This document shows positions 1 to 9,157 of a stretch of 64,000 nucleotides of DNA, in pieces. Position 1 is the stretch's first letter; every line of letters starts with the position of its first letter. Position numbers and translations under genes: made by a program. A model generated the notes under the pieces. That model worked only from the letters and a program-made list of their open reading frames with translations, made no database searches and was not told where the DNA came from. The stretch is taken from positions 12,380 to 76,379 of the forward strand of contig CAVUIJ010000007.1 of NCBI GenBank assembly GCA_963741505.1, in the 5' to 3' direction. Origin of the DNA: JAKFWF01 sp963741505. GTDB taxonomy: Bacteria; Pseudomonadota; Alphaproteobacteria; Rhizobiales; Hyphomicrobiaceae.

Positions 1-3000
1 TTCAGGGGCGTAGCAAACTCCATCTCTGAAACGCGTTGATCCACGATCGTTGCCTTCAGTTGCCGCATCTCCGCCGACAGCGCCTGCACCGTCTGGACGA
101 GGCTATCGGTAGTCGCGGACAGGTTGCCACCAAAGCATGCCACTGCGCTCGCAACCTGGGCAGCGGCCTCCTGCAGCCTGGTGGCGGCGGCATCATCGGC
201 TTGGGCGGCTTCGCTCTGTGCCTTCTGGCGCATCTGGGCAAGTTCGGATTCGATCATCGTACGCGCCTCCGTCGCCGCCTCCCAGATCTCCGTCACCGAT
301 TGCACCTTCTCGTCGGTTGAACGCTGAGTTGCGGCCCGCAACTCCACGACTGCAGCAGCGAGATCGTCCAACGCCTCGGCGGTCGGGACCTGCGTATCCT
401 GCGACAGATTTCCCCTCAGGTCAGTGATAGCCTGATTGATGTTGGTCGACGCCTCCTTGATCTGTGCCAATGTGCTGGCAAGCTCCACCCTGAACTCGCC
501 GCGCGCATGGGTGGTCTGGCGCACGAGTTGCTCGCTGACATGAGTCACTGCAGCCGTGGTCTGAGCGGCGTCGCGCGCTGTCGTCTCGGCAAATGACGCT
601 GCTGTCCGCTCAAGCTGGGCCCGCGCTACGGCCGCCGCCGTTTGCACAGTCCGCATCGCGGCTTCAGCCCCACGCGTCAAGCTGGCAGGGGCGGCGTCGA
701 TAACCTGAGTGAGCCTGTTTGCAATAGAAGACCCGTTCTGCTGGAATTGGGTCGCCGCCTGGCTGAGATTCTCAACGGCGTGCTTGATGTGCACCATGAG
801 CGTCTGCCGGGCGATCTCGCCTTCTGCCTTTGCCTGGGACGCCATCGTGGTGATCGCGCCACGGAGGTCGTCCGTCGCAAGCCGGGCCTCCTCGGCGACC
901 TTGCTGACGCTTCCGGCAAGGTGGGCGCGAGCCTGCGCAGCATCGGCCTCGGCGGCCGATAGCGTCTGTCGCATATCGCTCACGACCGCGGCCAGTTCCT
1001 GAATCGGATGGCCGACGTTGCCGTCCAACCTCCGGGTGAACTCCTCGGCGAGGGCGTTGACTACCTCCCTTGCCGAATCCATGGTCCGCGCCGCGGCTGC
1101 CGTTTCGGCCTCACGCGACCAGGTGGCGGAGGCGGCATCGAGCGCTTGCTTGAGTTGGTTGGTGACGTCCGAATCGTGCTGCTCGAGCTGGCGTTTCGCC
1201 TGGTCGAGCTGTTCAACGGATTGGCGCATCTGCTCGAGCAGGGTGTGCCGGGCGATCTCGCCTTCTGCCTTTGCCTGGGACGCCATCGTGGTGATCGCGC
1301 CACGGAGGTCGTCCGTCGCAAGCCGGACCTCCTCGGCGACCTTGCTGACGCTTCCGGCAAGGTGGGCGCGAGCCTGCGCAGCATCGGCCTCGGCGGCCGA
1401 TAGCGTCTGTCGCATATCGCTCACAACCGCGGCCAGTTCCTGAATCGGATGGCCGACGTTGCCGCCCAGCCTCCGGGTGAACTCCTCGGCGAGGGCATTG
1501 ATCCCTTCAAGATGCTGCTTGACGACCTGCTCGTTGCCGCCGCGAACCGCCGAGAGAACGACGGCATTGAGGCGTTTCAACAGAGCATCCGGATCAACGG
1601 CCGTATCGAGATGGTCAAGCCTTGATTCAATTTTCGAAAGTGCGTCGATCGCGGCCGGATCGGGATGGTCTCGTTCATTGAGCCGTTCCACCAATGCCTG
1701 CTTCAGATCGTGGATTGTCGCCCGATTGTCACTGGTGATCCGCTCGTTGCCCACTTCGACGCTCTGTCGCAACCGTGCAACCTCAGCCAACAGCTGCTCA
1801 ATCTGGACGTGATTGCCAGAGCCGGAGGCGGTCACCGCGCCCACCCTCGCCACGGCGTCAGATACTGAGCCGAGTGTCGTGCGAACCTCCCCTATCGCCT
1901 TGGAGACACTACTTACAGGCTGTGCGATATCGGCCTTGAGCCGCTCGACGATGTCAGCGACGAGCCGCTCGTTTGCGGACCTGGTGACGACCGCGATCTG
2001 CGCGTTGCTGTGTTCGAGCTTTGCCAGGAGATTGCGGATTTCATTGGTCAAATCCGGCTGAGGCGCCAACGCGGTGGCTTCGAACCCTACTCGCCGAAGC
2101 TTTGATTGCCCCGTCTGTGAGGGGTTCGCTGACGAGTTGGCAGCGGTGCTGCTCGGGTCGGAATGTGACACACGAAACATATTGTCGACCGCCATGTCCG
2201 CCAGGTTCGTCAATTGCCCGCGAACGTTCGATATCTCATCAGTCATGCCGCGGACCGGCCCGACGACACGATCATCGATCAGCCTGCCGAGCTCATCGAT
2301 AAGGCCACGGATTGCCGCACTGCTGGCGTCGGCGTTCGCCGCCGAATTGCGCTCGATCTCGGCCTGAAGCCGGGCCATTGCTGCTTCGATATTGAGGGGC
2401 ACTGCCTGCTCGATGGCCACCTTCAGGATTCGTCCATGCGCGTCGAAGGGAACAATTTCAGTGCCGGCCTGGACAGCAGTACCGCTCGCCAACCGCTCCA
2501 GCACAACCGCTTCGAAAGAGACCAGCACAAGGCGGTCTTGGAGGGCAGCGGTGAACACCTGCACTGCCGAGGTGAGCCGCGATGAGCAGATGCGAAGGGC
2601 GGCCGTCAGCAGCAGTGAAATCAGCAATCCAGCGATTGCCAGACTGAAGCTGGCTCGGCCGGAGTTGAGCATATTGCGCAAGGCTATTTGCATAGACTCG
2701 AAGTGCACGGTCTGCGTCGGGGCGTGAGTGCCACCACTGTCCCGGCCCTGCGGGGGTGCGTCAGGCTGCCCTGCCGTGGCGCGGCTCGACAAAGTGCCAT
2801 GGGACCCCGGTATGGCGGACCCGACAGCCGCGCTCGCCCGGCTGTCGTCAAAGGCCTTGCTCGCGGCGGACAAGGAGGCTGCAACACCGATCACAGTCAG
2901 CAGCAGCGCAAGACTCAGGAACAAACTTGGCAAGGCCCGGTAGTCGCGCCAGCCCTCTCTGAGGGCGGCGAGCGAAAAGTACTCGGCCGGCGAACCGGTG

Positions 3001-3353
3001 CATTGGATCACTGCACTATCGTCGGCGACCGCTGTCTGCGAACGAACCAGCGTCGACTTGAACCGGAGCCAGGGTGTGCGCAACAGGCGCAAGGCTTCGA
3101 TTTGATTGGAAACCTTGTCAAAACTCCGGGCAAAACCCGATGCGCCGCTCGTAAGCTCGACAGCGGCGACTGCCCGCCGGACGTGCCGGACCCGTTCTGC
3201 TGTTCTGACCACCAGCATGACCGCGGCGGCAAGCCCCGCAACCACCAAGGCGACGGCAAGAGCCGCAGCATTCTGGTCGCGACCGATAAGATCGATCGTT
3301 TCGGCCACCGTTCGGCCAAGAGCCTGTGGAATTTGAGCTAGAATTTCAGGCAT
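1..3353 (-). CDS. MotA/TolQ/ExbB-like (ZorA-like) membrane protein with long coiled-coil tail, partial
   Basis: Minus-strand frame open from an ATG at 3351-3353 to the left window edge, about 1117 codons with no stop, so the C-terminus lies outside. My translation shows three hydrophobic segments, at about residues 29-49, 143-164 and 233-254. The second follows a 'DYRALPSLFLSLALLLTVIG' stretch and the third is 'SFSLAIAGLLISLLLTAAL'. This spacing matches the channel helices of MotA/TolQ/ExbB-type proteins, including ZorA of the Zorya anti-phage system, which also carries a long helical tail. From about residue 270 onward the protein is Ala/Glu/Gln-rich and heptad-like, with an internal near-identical duplication. 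A ZorB-like partner would be expected downstream, left of the window. Channel type is inference from pattern; Zorya membership is unproven. Confidence 0.6.
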   Translation of the reverse strand, partial: MPEILAQIPQALGRTVAETIDLIGRDQNAAALAVALVVAGLAAAVMLVVRTAERVRHVRRAVAAVELTSGASGFARSFDKVSNQIEALRLLRTPWLRFKSTLVRSQTAVADDSAVIQCTGSPAEYFSLAALREGWRDYRALPSLFLSLALLLTVIGVAASLSAASKAFDDSRASAAVGSAIPGSHGTLSSRATAGQPDAPPQGRDSGGTHAPTQTVHFESMQIALRNMLNSGRASFSLAIAGLLISLLLTAALRICSSRLTSAVQVFTAALQDRLVLVSFEAVVLERLASGTAVQAGTEIVPFDAHGRILKVAIEQAVPLNIEAAMARLQAEIERNSAANADASSAAIRGLIDELGRLIDDRVVGPVRGMTDEISNVRGQLTNLADMAVDNMFRVSHSDPSSTAANSSANPSQTGQSKLRRVGFEATALAPQPDLTNEIRNLLAKLEHSNAQIAVVTRSANERLVADIVERLKADIAQPVSSVSKAIGEVRTTLGSVSDAVARVGAVTASGSGNHVQIEQLLAEVARLRQSVEVGNERITSDNRATIHDLKQALVERLNERDHPDPAAIDALSKIESRLDHLDTAVDPDALLKRLNAVVLSAVRGGNEQVVKQHLEGINALAEEFTRRLGGNVGHPIQELAAVVSDMRQTLSAAEADAAQARAHLAGSVSKVAEEVRLATDDLRGAITTMASQAKAEGEIARHTLLEQMRQSVEQLDQAKRQLEQHDSDVTNQLKQALDAASATWSREAETAAAARTMDSAREVVNALAEEFTRRLDGNVGHPIQELAAVVSDMRQTLSAAEADAAQARAHLAGSVSKVAEEARLATDDLRGAITTMASQAKAEGEIARQTLMVHIKHAVENLSQAATQFQQNGSSIANRLTQVIDAAPASLTRGAEAAMRTVQTAAAVARAQLERTAASFAETTARDAAQTTAAVTHVSEQLVRQTTHARGEFRVELASTLAQIKEASTNINQAITDLRGNLSQDTQVPTAEALDDLAAAVVELRAATQRSTDEKVQSVTEIWEAATEARTMIESELAQMRQKAQSEAAQADDAAATRLQEAAAQVASAVACFGGNLSATTDSLVQTVQALSAEMRQLKATIVDQRVSEMEFATPL
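805..1501 (-). repeat. Near-identical 256-bp direct repeat inside the coiled-coil gene
   Basis: Segments 805-1060 and 1246-1501 are almost identical and lie 441 bp (147 codons) apart in the same frame. Each encodes the same coiled-coil stretch, which includes 'AAVVSDMRQTLSAAEADAAQ' and 'ATDDLRGAITTMASQAKAEG'. The duplication keeps the reading frame and lengthens the tail by one unit. Confidence 0.85.
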
Positions 3354-3676
3354 TTCTCGCTCGTCTGCACCCGTTTTCGAGCGCCTGAGGGCTGCAAGCT
3401 CGATCCCAGGAGTACTGTGGTGTCATTGGGCGGCAACCAAAGCTCACCAAATGAACTGGATGAACGCAGCGATCTAATTGTGCACTGGCCTTCCGGTTGC
3501 TTCGAACCCGAACTTACCGCCCACAGACGCGCCGTCCGCCGTTTACCGCAGCATGCGCTGCGATTCGAGCCAAGCGCAATGCTTGACAATCGGTATCTCG
3601 CCAACTTTCCGGGGGTAGTGGTCGCAAAGCCATGCTGTTGGCGGATAAATGGTGCCATCTTCGCGGTCGGGTGCTG
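3354..3676. other. Gene-free stretch
   Basis: Between the coiled-coil gene start and the IS1182 remnant I see no ORF with protein-like composition or a ribosome binding site. It probably holds the promoter of the minus-strand gene, but no clear -35/-10 pair stands out. Confidence 0.4.
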
Positions 3677-4174
3677 CTAGGAGCCCGTCCAGATAGCTCC
3701 GATTTGGGGTTATTGTTGGCAGGATAGCCGGCTCAGGTGGCCCTGGCGAGCTTGGTGAGGTTGTGGGCGAGGCAGATCAACGCCCACTCGGCACGCACTT
3801 TCTCAACGCCCCGCAACAGAAACTGGCGGAAGCCGCGTCCCTGTTTGATCTGTCCGAACACCGGCTCCACGATCTGCTTTCTCAATCTGTACCGGCTTCG
3901 CCAACCGGCCCGCTTCAGCTTATTTCGCATCGCCTGGGTGAGCGGCCCGCCGATCTTGCGTTTGATCTCGTCGGGATGCTTGGCGCGTGCGGCGCGATGT
4001 AGGGCACGATCCCGCGTGCGTGCAGCGTGGCGAGGTTGGCCTCCGAGAGATAGCCTGTACGTCAATGGATGACCCGAACCGACTTCGCCCCTCCAGCCCG
4101 CCCAGGTCGGCCAGCGACGCCCCCGGTTTATGCACACGTCGGTCGGAGACCAGTGCCCGTCCGCCGCGGAGCAT
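3677..4174 (-). pseudogene. IS1182-family transposase remnant (C-terminal part) with one IS end
   Basis: Minus-strand translation 3733-4137 ends with the typical IS1182 C-terminus, including 'YRLRKQIVEPVFGQIKQGRG' and 'AEWALICLAHNLTKL'. Upstream, the matching sequence ('YLSEANLATLHARGIVPYIA') sits in another frame, so the gene is frameshifted and lacks its N-terminal catalytic half. Just beyond the stop, 3677-3691 reads CTAGGAGCCCGTCC, which resembles the terminal repeat of the MITE at 7188-7387. I take this as the surviving IS end at a CTAG target. Non-functional. Confidence 0.75.
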
Positions 4175-4380
4175 CGAATCGCCTATAGTCCGTTCTGCTT
4201 GGTGCAGACACCGAGGCCGTGAATCACGCGACGAGGCACGAGTTGGTGTTCACTGCGTTTCGAAGCAGGCCGGAAAGTCTCGAGATCGCTGACTTTTCAG
4301 CGGCATACCCAGAAGCAATTCGGCACGCCCGCAAACTGTCGGGGGCAGCCTTGACTTGATCGCAGCTCTGCGGATGGTGG

Positions 4381-5634
4381 ATGGTGGATTTCGAGCTAAC
4401 ACGCCAACCTGACGACCGCTGGCTTTCGGACGGTCACTCCCAACAGCGAACGGGAAAGGGCCGGCTCGACCACTCTCCTGCCAGTGTTGCGGGCCGGCAT
4501 CAGCTACGAGAAGCGATCGACAGCGACCTCGAGGAGCTTGACGCCGCGCGCGCGTTCGGCTCAACGAGCGAGATGATTTTCTGGATCGGGTGCCTCGCCG
4601 TTATCACGTATGCCTGCGCCAGCCTCTATTTCGCATTCGCAGTAATGCAGGATCGCGCTGCGGGCGAGATGGCAACCATTGCACAACGAGGGATTCCCAG
4701 CGCGGTCCACGCAGCAGCAAGTGGTGGAGCTCCGGTTGCCGATGCCAGTCCGGCAGGTCGCGAGCCGCTCGAAGAGCTCAAGGAAGGCCCAGCTTCGAGT
4801 GTGAGCCCGCCGGAGCCGACCGCCACGCTGATGCCCGGAGCCGCCGATCCCGCAGCCACAGTAAGGGCCGGCTCAGGTCAGATGTTCCAGGATCGGACCG
4901 CTACCGGCCAGATCTGCCCCTACTGTCCGGAGATGGTCGTCGTGCCGGCCGGGACGTTCAGGCTCGGGGCGGGAAATGGCGAAGCATGGAGTGGCGACTG
5001 GCAGAAGGAAAGGGAACGCCCTCAGATCAAAATCACAATCGCAAATCCAATTGCAGTCGGGCGATACGCTGTATCGTTTGACGAGTGGGAGACCTGCGTC
5101 GGCGACGGTGGTTGCGCCGTCAGGCCCAGCGATAACGGCTGGGGGCGAGCCAACCGGCCTGTCATCAATATAACGTGGGCGGAGGCCAACAGCTATGCCG
5201 CATGGCTATCGCGCAGGACCGGCCAGTCGTATCGGCTGCTCTCGGAAGCGGAGCGCGAGTATGTCGCCCGCGCGGGAACGACGTCGCCATACTGGTTCGG
5301 CACATTGCCGTTCCCGAAAAGTGCCAACTACCTCTGGGAACAGACGCTGCCGGTCAACAGCATGGTGCCCAACCCATGGGGACTGTTTCATGTCCATGGC
5401 AACGTCAGCGAATGGACCGCCGATTGCTGGAACGACAGCCACGCGGGACATCCCGGCGACTCTGCTCCGCGGCAAACGGGAAACTGCAATCGCCGCGTTG
5501 TGAAGGGCGGCTCATGGTTCAACGAGCCCTCTTTGCTTCGTTCTGCTTGGCGAGGCTCGCTGGGCGGCGATAGTCGCTACAGGACAGTCGGATTTCGCGT
5601 TGCAAGAGCAATCGGAGACGGCGCATCGAATTGA
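4381..5634 (+). CDS. Membrane-anchored SUMF1/FGE-sulfatase-domain protein
   Basis: 417 codons from the ATG at 4381; an alternative start at 4573 would begin at the membrane helix. One transmembrane segment at about residues 65-88 is followed by a Pro/Ala-rich linker and a SUMF1 (formylglycine-generating-enzyme-like) domain at about 182-410. Motifs seen: 'VVVPAGTFRLG', 'NPWGLFHVHGNVSEW', 'VVKGGSW' and a terminal 'GFRVAR'. The catalytic cysteine pair of true formylglycine-generating enzymes is absent after 'GGSW', so it is more likely a ligand-binding or C-type-lectin-like member than a sulfatase activator. A CPYC motif precedes the domain. The C-terminal domain is predicted on the outer side of the membrane. 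Substrate unknown. Confidence 0.8.
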   Translation: MVDFELTRQPDDRWLSDGHSQQRTGKGRLDHSPASVAGRHQLREAIDSDLEELDAARAFGSTSEMIFWIGCLAVITYACASLYFAFAVMQDRAAGEMATIAQRGIPSAVHAAASGGAPVADASPAGREPLEELKEGPASSVSPPEPTATLMPGAADPAATVRAGSGQMFQDRTATGQICPYCPEMVVVPAGTFRLGAGNGEAWSGDWQKERERPQIKITIANPIAVGRYAVSFDEWETCVGDGGCAVRPSDNGWGRANRPVINITWAEANSYAAWLSRRTGQSYRLLSEAEREYVARAGTTSPYWFGTLPFPKSANYLWEQTLPVNSMVPNPWGLFHVHGNVSEWTADCWNDSHAGHPGDSAPRQTGNCNRRVVKGGSWFNEPSLLRSAWRGSLGGDSRYRTVGFRVARAIGDGASN

Positions 5635-6232
5635 CCTGCGGCCCGTCCAGCCGAGGAGCCGCCGACACACTAACGTGGCGACGGTGGCATTGGCCAACAA
5701 AAGCGCCCGTGTCGCATGGGCGGTGATGAACACCGGCGTCGACTACGATCACGGTCGTTGTCGCGCTCTTTAAGAAAGCGACATCGGCACGAGAGCTGCG
5801 AAGGCGATTGAGGTGATGGCGGATCGGTTGCAGACCGAGGAACGATCGAACCCGACGGATACATCGCTCCAAAGAGAGCGTTCAATGATTGGGGATCGTT
5901 CTGCGGAAACCATCAGGGTCGACAGAGTGCGTATTCCGACGAAGCCGGACAGCGCCACCCATCGACAGGTTTACAGACTCACGAAGACTGCTTCGCGTCA
6001 AGTCCTGCGCGTTTGTGCGCCTCCTTTCGCATACTCTCGCCGGCGAGGTTCAGGCGGTGTGCGCTTTACACGAGGCGGTCGAGGATGGCGTCGGCCACCG
6101 TCGGGTTTCTGAATATATTCTTCATACGCGATCGATCCCATGACAGTTTGGCGCGCAGGCGACGTTGCGCGGCCAGGAAAATCACCGGCGCCGCGGCTGC
6201 AGGAGATCACCATTGAAGCTAACGTTCCAACC
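5635..6232. other. Mostly gene-free stretch with possible IS21 istB tail
   Basis: No convincing gene. On the minus strand a short stretch ending at a TAA (6066-6068) reads 'TVADAILDRLV', which resembles the C-terminus of IS21 helper ATPases (IstB). Together with the istA pseudogene at 7708-8331 this suggests remains of one IS21 element, but the match is only about 11 residues. Confidence 0.25.
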
Positions 6233-7516
6233 TCAGCTTCGATTAGCGAGTCGCCTGATCTGCTCAAGGATCGTCCGATCCCCGTCACCTGGGCTGCAAT
6301 CGCAAGCCAGGTCCCGTATGATCTCGGCCTGCCGGGATGGGGAAATCGATCCGTAGCTCGTAAACGTGGTCATCACACCCTCGTGCCCCAGATTTTGACT
6401 CCACGCTTTGATTTCCTCCGGCGATCTGCAAATGCGCTGGCCAAGCTGGACCAGTGTCTTCCTGACACTATGGGGATTGAAGTAGGGCAGTCCGGCGGCG
6501 ATGAAGGCGTCGCGGAACACCGCGCGGATCGGGGACGCGTTGCTCCAGTGCCGGCGATCGACGCCCGATGTTTCAAACAGGCCTGATGCACCGAGCTTGA
6601 CACGGGTTGCGGGGAAAAGCGGATCATCTGGTCCGAACTGAAGTGCCAGCCGAAGATGCTCAACCCACGTTTCGACGACTTGCCGGGCCAGATCACCAAC
6701 CGGGAAGAACGTCGTGATGATGGTTTTAGCGAACTTGGTCCTGACCTCGCGAGGGTCCTGATGGACCCGCTGCTGCGACAGGTCGACATGCTTCAGCTTC
6801 AGCGAGGCAATGGCATTGTCGCGGCAGCCAGTGAGGATGGCAAAGGCGATCAAGGCCCGGTTGCGGCGCTCGATATCGGTGGTCGATTTCATCCCGCCGA
6901 GCACGTGATTGATCTGCTCGAGTGAAGGCACGCGTTCCGGTGCGTGCGACTTCGCGATCCGGCTGTCCTTCTCGGAGAGATTGAAGTAGTCGGCGTCGGC
7001 GTAGCTCAGGCGGGATCGATAGCCTGGCTGGCCGGCGAGCCAGTGAAAAAAGTTCCGCAGCGCCATGAGCGTGGCATAGACCGTGGCCTTGCTCAGTTTC
7101 TCGCCGGTCACCTGGTTGGTTTGCTCCGCGAGATGGCGCTTGAAGGCGACAGCCTGTTGAATATCAAAAAACCTGAAACTGCGGAACCTAGGAGCCTGTC
7201 CGAGTAGTCGTATACGGAGCAAAATCGCAGAATAGTTTTCTCATCGGTATCGCGGGCACTGCCTGTTGCTCACCGTCAGCGGCATCACAGTTGTCATTTC
7301 GAGGTTGTCCGGGGCGACGCGCTGCATTCGGATGGAATCACATTCTATTGCCCTCGTTGGCGAGGCACTACTCGGACAGGCTCCTAGTTTAGGTCTCGAA
7401 ACGATTTAAGCCTTGGCGACGGAATCAAGTGACGGCTCGCTGTAACGTCGCGCCTCCTTGAGGTATGTAAAGTAGGCGCGCTTCATACGCTCGTTTTCAG
7501 CGTTGTTCGTCTTCAT
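6233..7516 (-). pseudogene. Tyrosine recombinase (XerC/phage-integrase-like), disrupted by a MITE
   Basis: The main body (7187-6233) carries the tyrosine recombinase signature: Arg in 'LTGCRDNAIASLKLKHVD', HxxR-type box in 'NPHSVRKTLVQLG', and 'NLGHEGVMTTFTSYG' with the nucleophile Tyr. The 5' part restarts at 7516 ('MKTNNAENERMKRAYFTYLK'). The two parts are split by the 200-bp MITE at 7188-7387. Removing the MITE and one CTAG rejoins 'LNRFET*TRFRSFRFFDIQQ' in one frame, still with a TAA where a Tyr is expected and a -1 frameshift near 7410. Three independent lesions make it clearly dead. About 400 residues before damage. Confidence 0.8.
7188..7387. mobile_element. IS1182-type MITE with CTAG target duplication
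   Basis: Perfect 18-bp terminal inverted repeats GGAGCCTGTCCGAGTAGT and its complement bound an element of about 195 bp without a gene. Both ends are flanked by CTAG (7188-7191 and 7384-7387). It interrupts the recombinase gene, and removing it restores the host frame. The ends resemble the IS1182 remnant end at 3677 (GGAGCCCGTCC), so a related transposase could have mobilised it. Confidence 0.85.
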
Positions 7517-7707
7517 GGATTTGACCGGTTGCCGCGAAGTCAACATTGAGACTGGTGTCATTGCTATCTCCTATTCGCTGCCCGGCCACATAGACGTCGC
7601 GACAAGCCCACCCGGCGGGGCGCCGCAGCAGATCCCGGCTATCGGCGCCGTCTTTGATGGGAAGGTCTGGCTCCCTATCACGATGAACGGGGCAATGGGC
7701 CGCGCCA

Positions 7708-8331
7708 TTATTGCGATGCCAGCGCGGGCCATGCGCAGGCGGACTGCGGCACGCCGGCTCTGCCTGTCTCAAACAGGCTGGCGAAGTACTCGAACGCCTT
7801 CACGTGGCCATCGCAGAACGCCTCCGTGGTCTCGGCTGGATAGGCCACGACGAAGGTCGCGTCGGAATGCGGCAGATCGAACGCGAAGTAGTGGATCTTG
7901 CATTCGACGCCGCCGATCACCCCGAGCGCCTCGCCGAAGTCCGCCTGCGCATGGCCCGGCGGTTGGACCAGTGGCATGAACATCTCCTGTGTCCGCCGAC
8001 GAAGACCCGCCACGTAGCCCTTCACGATCGTGACTTTGCCCGTGAAGCCGTGCTCATCGCGCAGCCGCTCGAAAATCCGTTTGCCGGTGTGCCGCTGCTT
8101 CTTCGGACGCCCCTAGTCCGCCGCCATGATCGCATCGATCACACCAACGAACGCGTCGAGTTTGGGGCGGAACGGCGTCTTCGTCCGTACGTAACCCGGT
8201 GGCACCGAAAACTTCAGCATCTTTGAAACCGTCCGGGCGTTGATGCCGAAACGGTCAGCCGCCGCCCGCACACTGATCCCTTCGATCAGAACCGCGTGCC
8301 GCACACGTGCGCATAGCTCCACTGTCTTCAT
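7708..8331 (-). pseudogene. IS21-family transposase IstA, truncated
   Basis: The start at 8331 gives an N-terminal HTH ('VRAAADRFGINARTVSKML'). An in-frame TAG at 8113-8115 follows, and the frame then continues ('GRPKKQRHTGKRIFERLRDE', 'GHAQADFGEALGVIGG', 'YPAETTEAFCDGHVKAFEYF'), characteristic of the IstA integrase core. After 'EYFASLF' the frame shifts and the similarity ends, so most of the catalytic domain is missing. Nonsense mutation plus truncation: dead. No partner istB of full length is present. Confidence 0.75.
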
Positions 8332-8742
8332 CCCCCGCCCTCGGCCGACGCAGGCACAAGGGCTCTATCTGCCGCACTTTCACTCCGGCAGCGCGACCGA
8401 ACTAATCAGCCGCTTCTGTGAGGGACTATTGCTCCGGCTTTTACACGCGTCACTGGAACGTCGCTCATTTGCAGCCGATCCGCAGTTTTTCGTCGCCATT
8501 GAGCACCCACAATCGCGAATCAGGTGCTCGACAAGGAATCACAACCGATTCCAGCGGCTCAAGAAATTCCGCGCCCTTGCGACACCGCGGATTACAAGAA
8601 TTGTGGGTAATTGAAAGGTTCATCGAGCGGATACTTTCGCGTGCATCAAAAGGATGGCCTATCTGTTTGCAGCACTGTTTATCGTGCAGGCCTGCATGCT
8701 CGCGCGTGAGCCAATGCGTTTTCCAGCTGCAGGAGGCTTAAA
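8332..8742. other. Gene-free stretch
   Basis: No ORF with convincing composition or ribosome binding site between the istA start and the first 113-bp MITE copy. Confidence 0.4.
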
Positions 8743-8855
8743 GGCTCTGTTCGCGTTGGCCGTGGAACCCCCGATTTTGCCGGCCCGCAGCAGGTTCTCG
8801 ACCAGCCGATTTACTGGGGATTTTGCGCTCCTCCACAGCCAACGCGAACAGAGCC
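8743..8855. mobile_element. 113-bp MITE, copy A (8-bp target duplication GGCTTAAA)
   Basis: Terminal inverted repeats start GGCTCTGTTCGCGTTGGC and are perfect over 18 bp. The element is 113 bp long and flanked by the direct repeats GGCTTAAA at 8735-8742 and 8856-8863. It is in the opposite orientation to copies B (26845-26957) and C (32599-32711). The internal sequence is nearly identical among the three copies. Confidence 0.9.
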
Positions 8856-9157
8856 GGCTTAAACAGCGGGCGCTCCGCTGATTGGCCTGTTCGGGGCGCA
8901 TCTCTTTCGCACGCCGAAGTCATGCCCAAAAATTGGACTCGCGGCGCAAAATTCTTATTGAATATAAATCATCTTCGCAGCCGTTCCGTGCATTTGGTCA
9001 GGTTTCAGGCAAACTGACTGTATAAAAATCGTCTCTTGACGTCTCTAACCTCATACAGCAATCCGACTAAACAACGCATGCGACACACTGCCGTACGGCA
9101 GCGAGTGACGTTGTGCGCGTCAAAGCGACCGGGTTGGCGGCCCGTTGGACCGAATGA

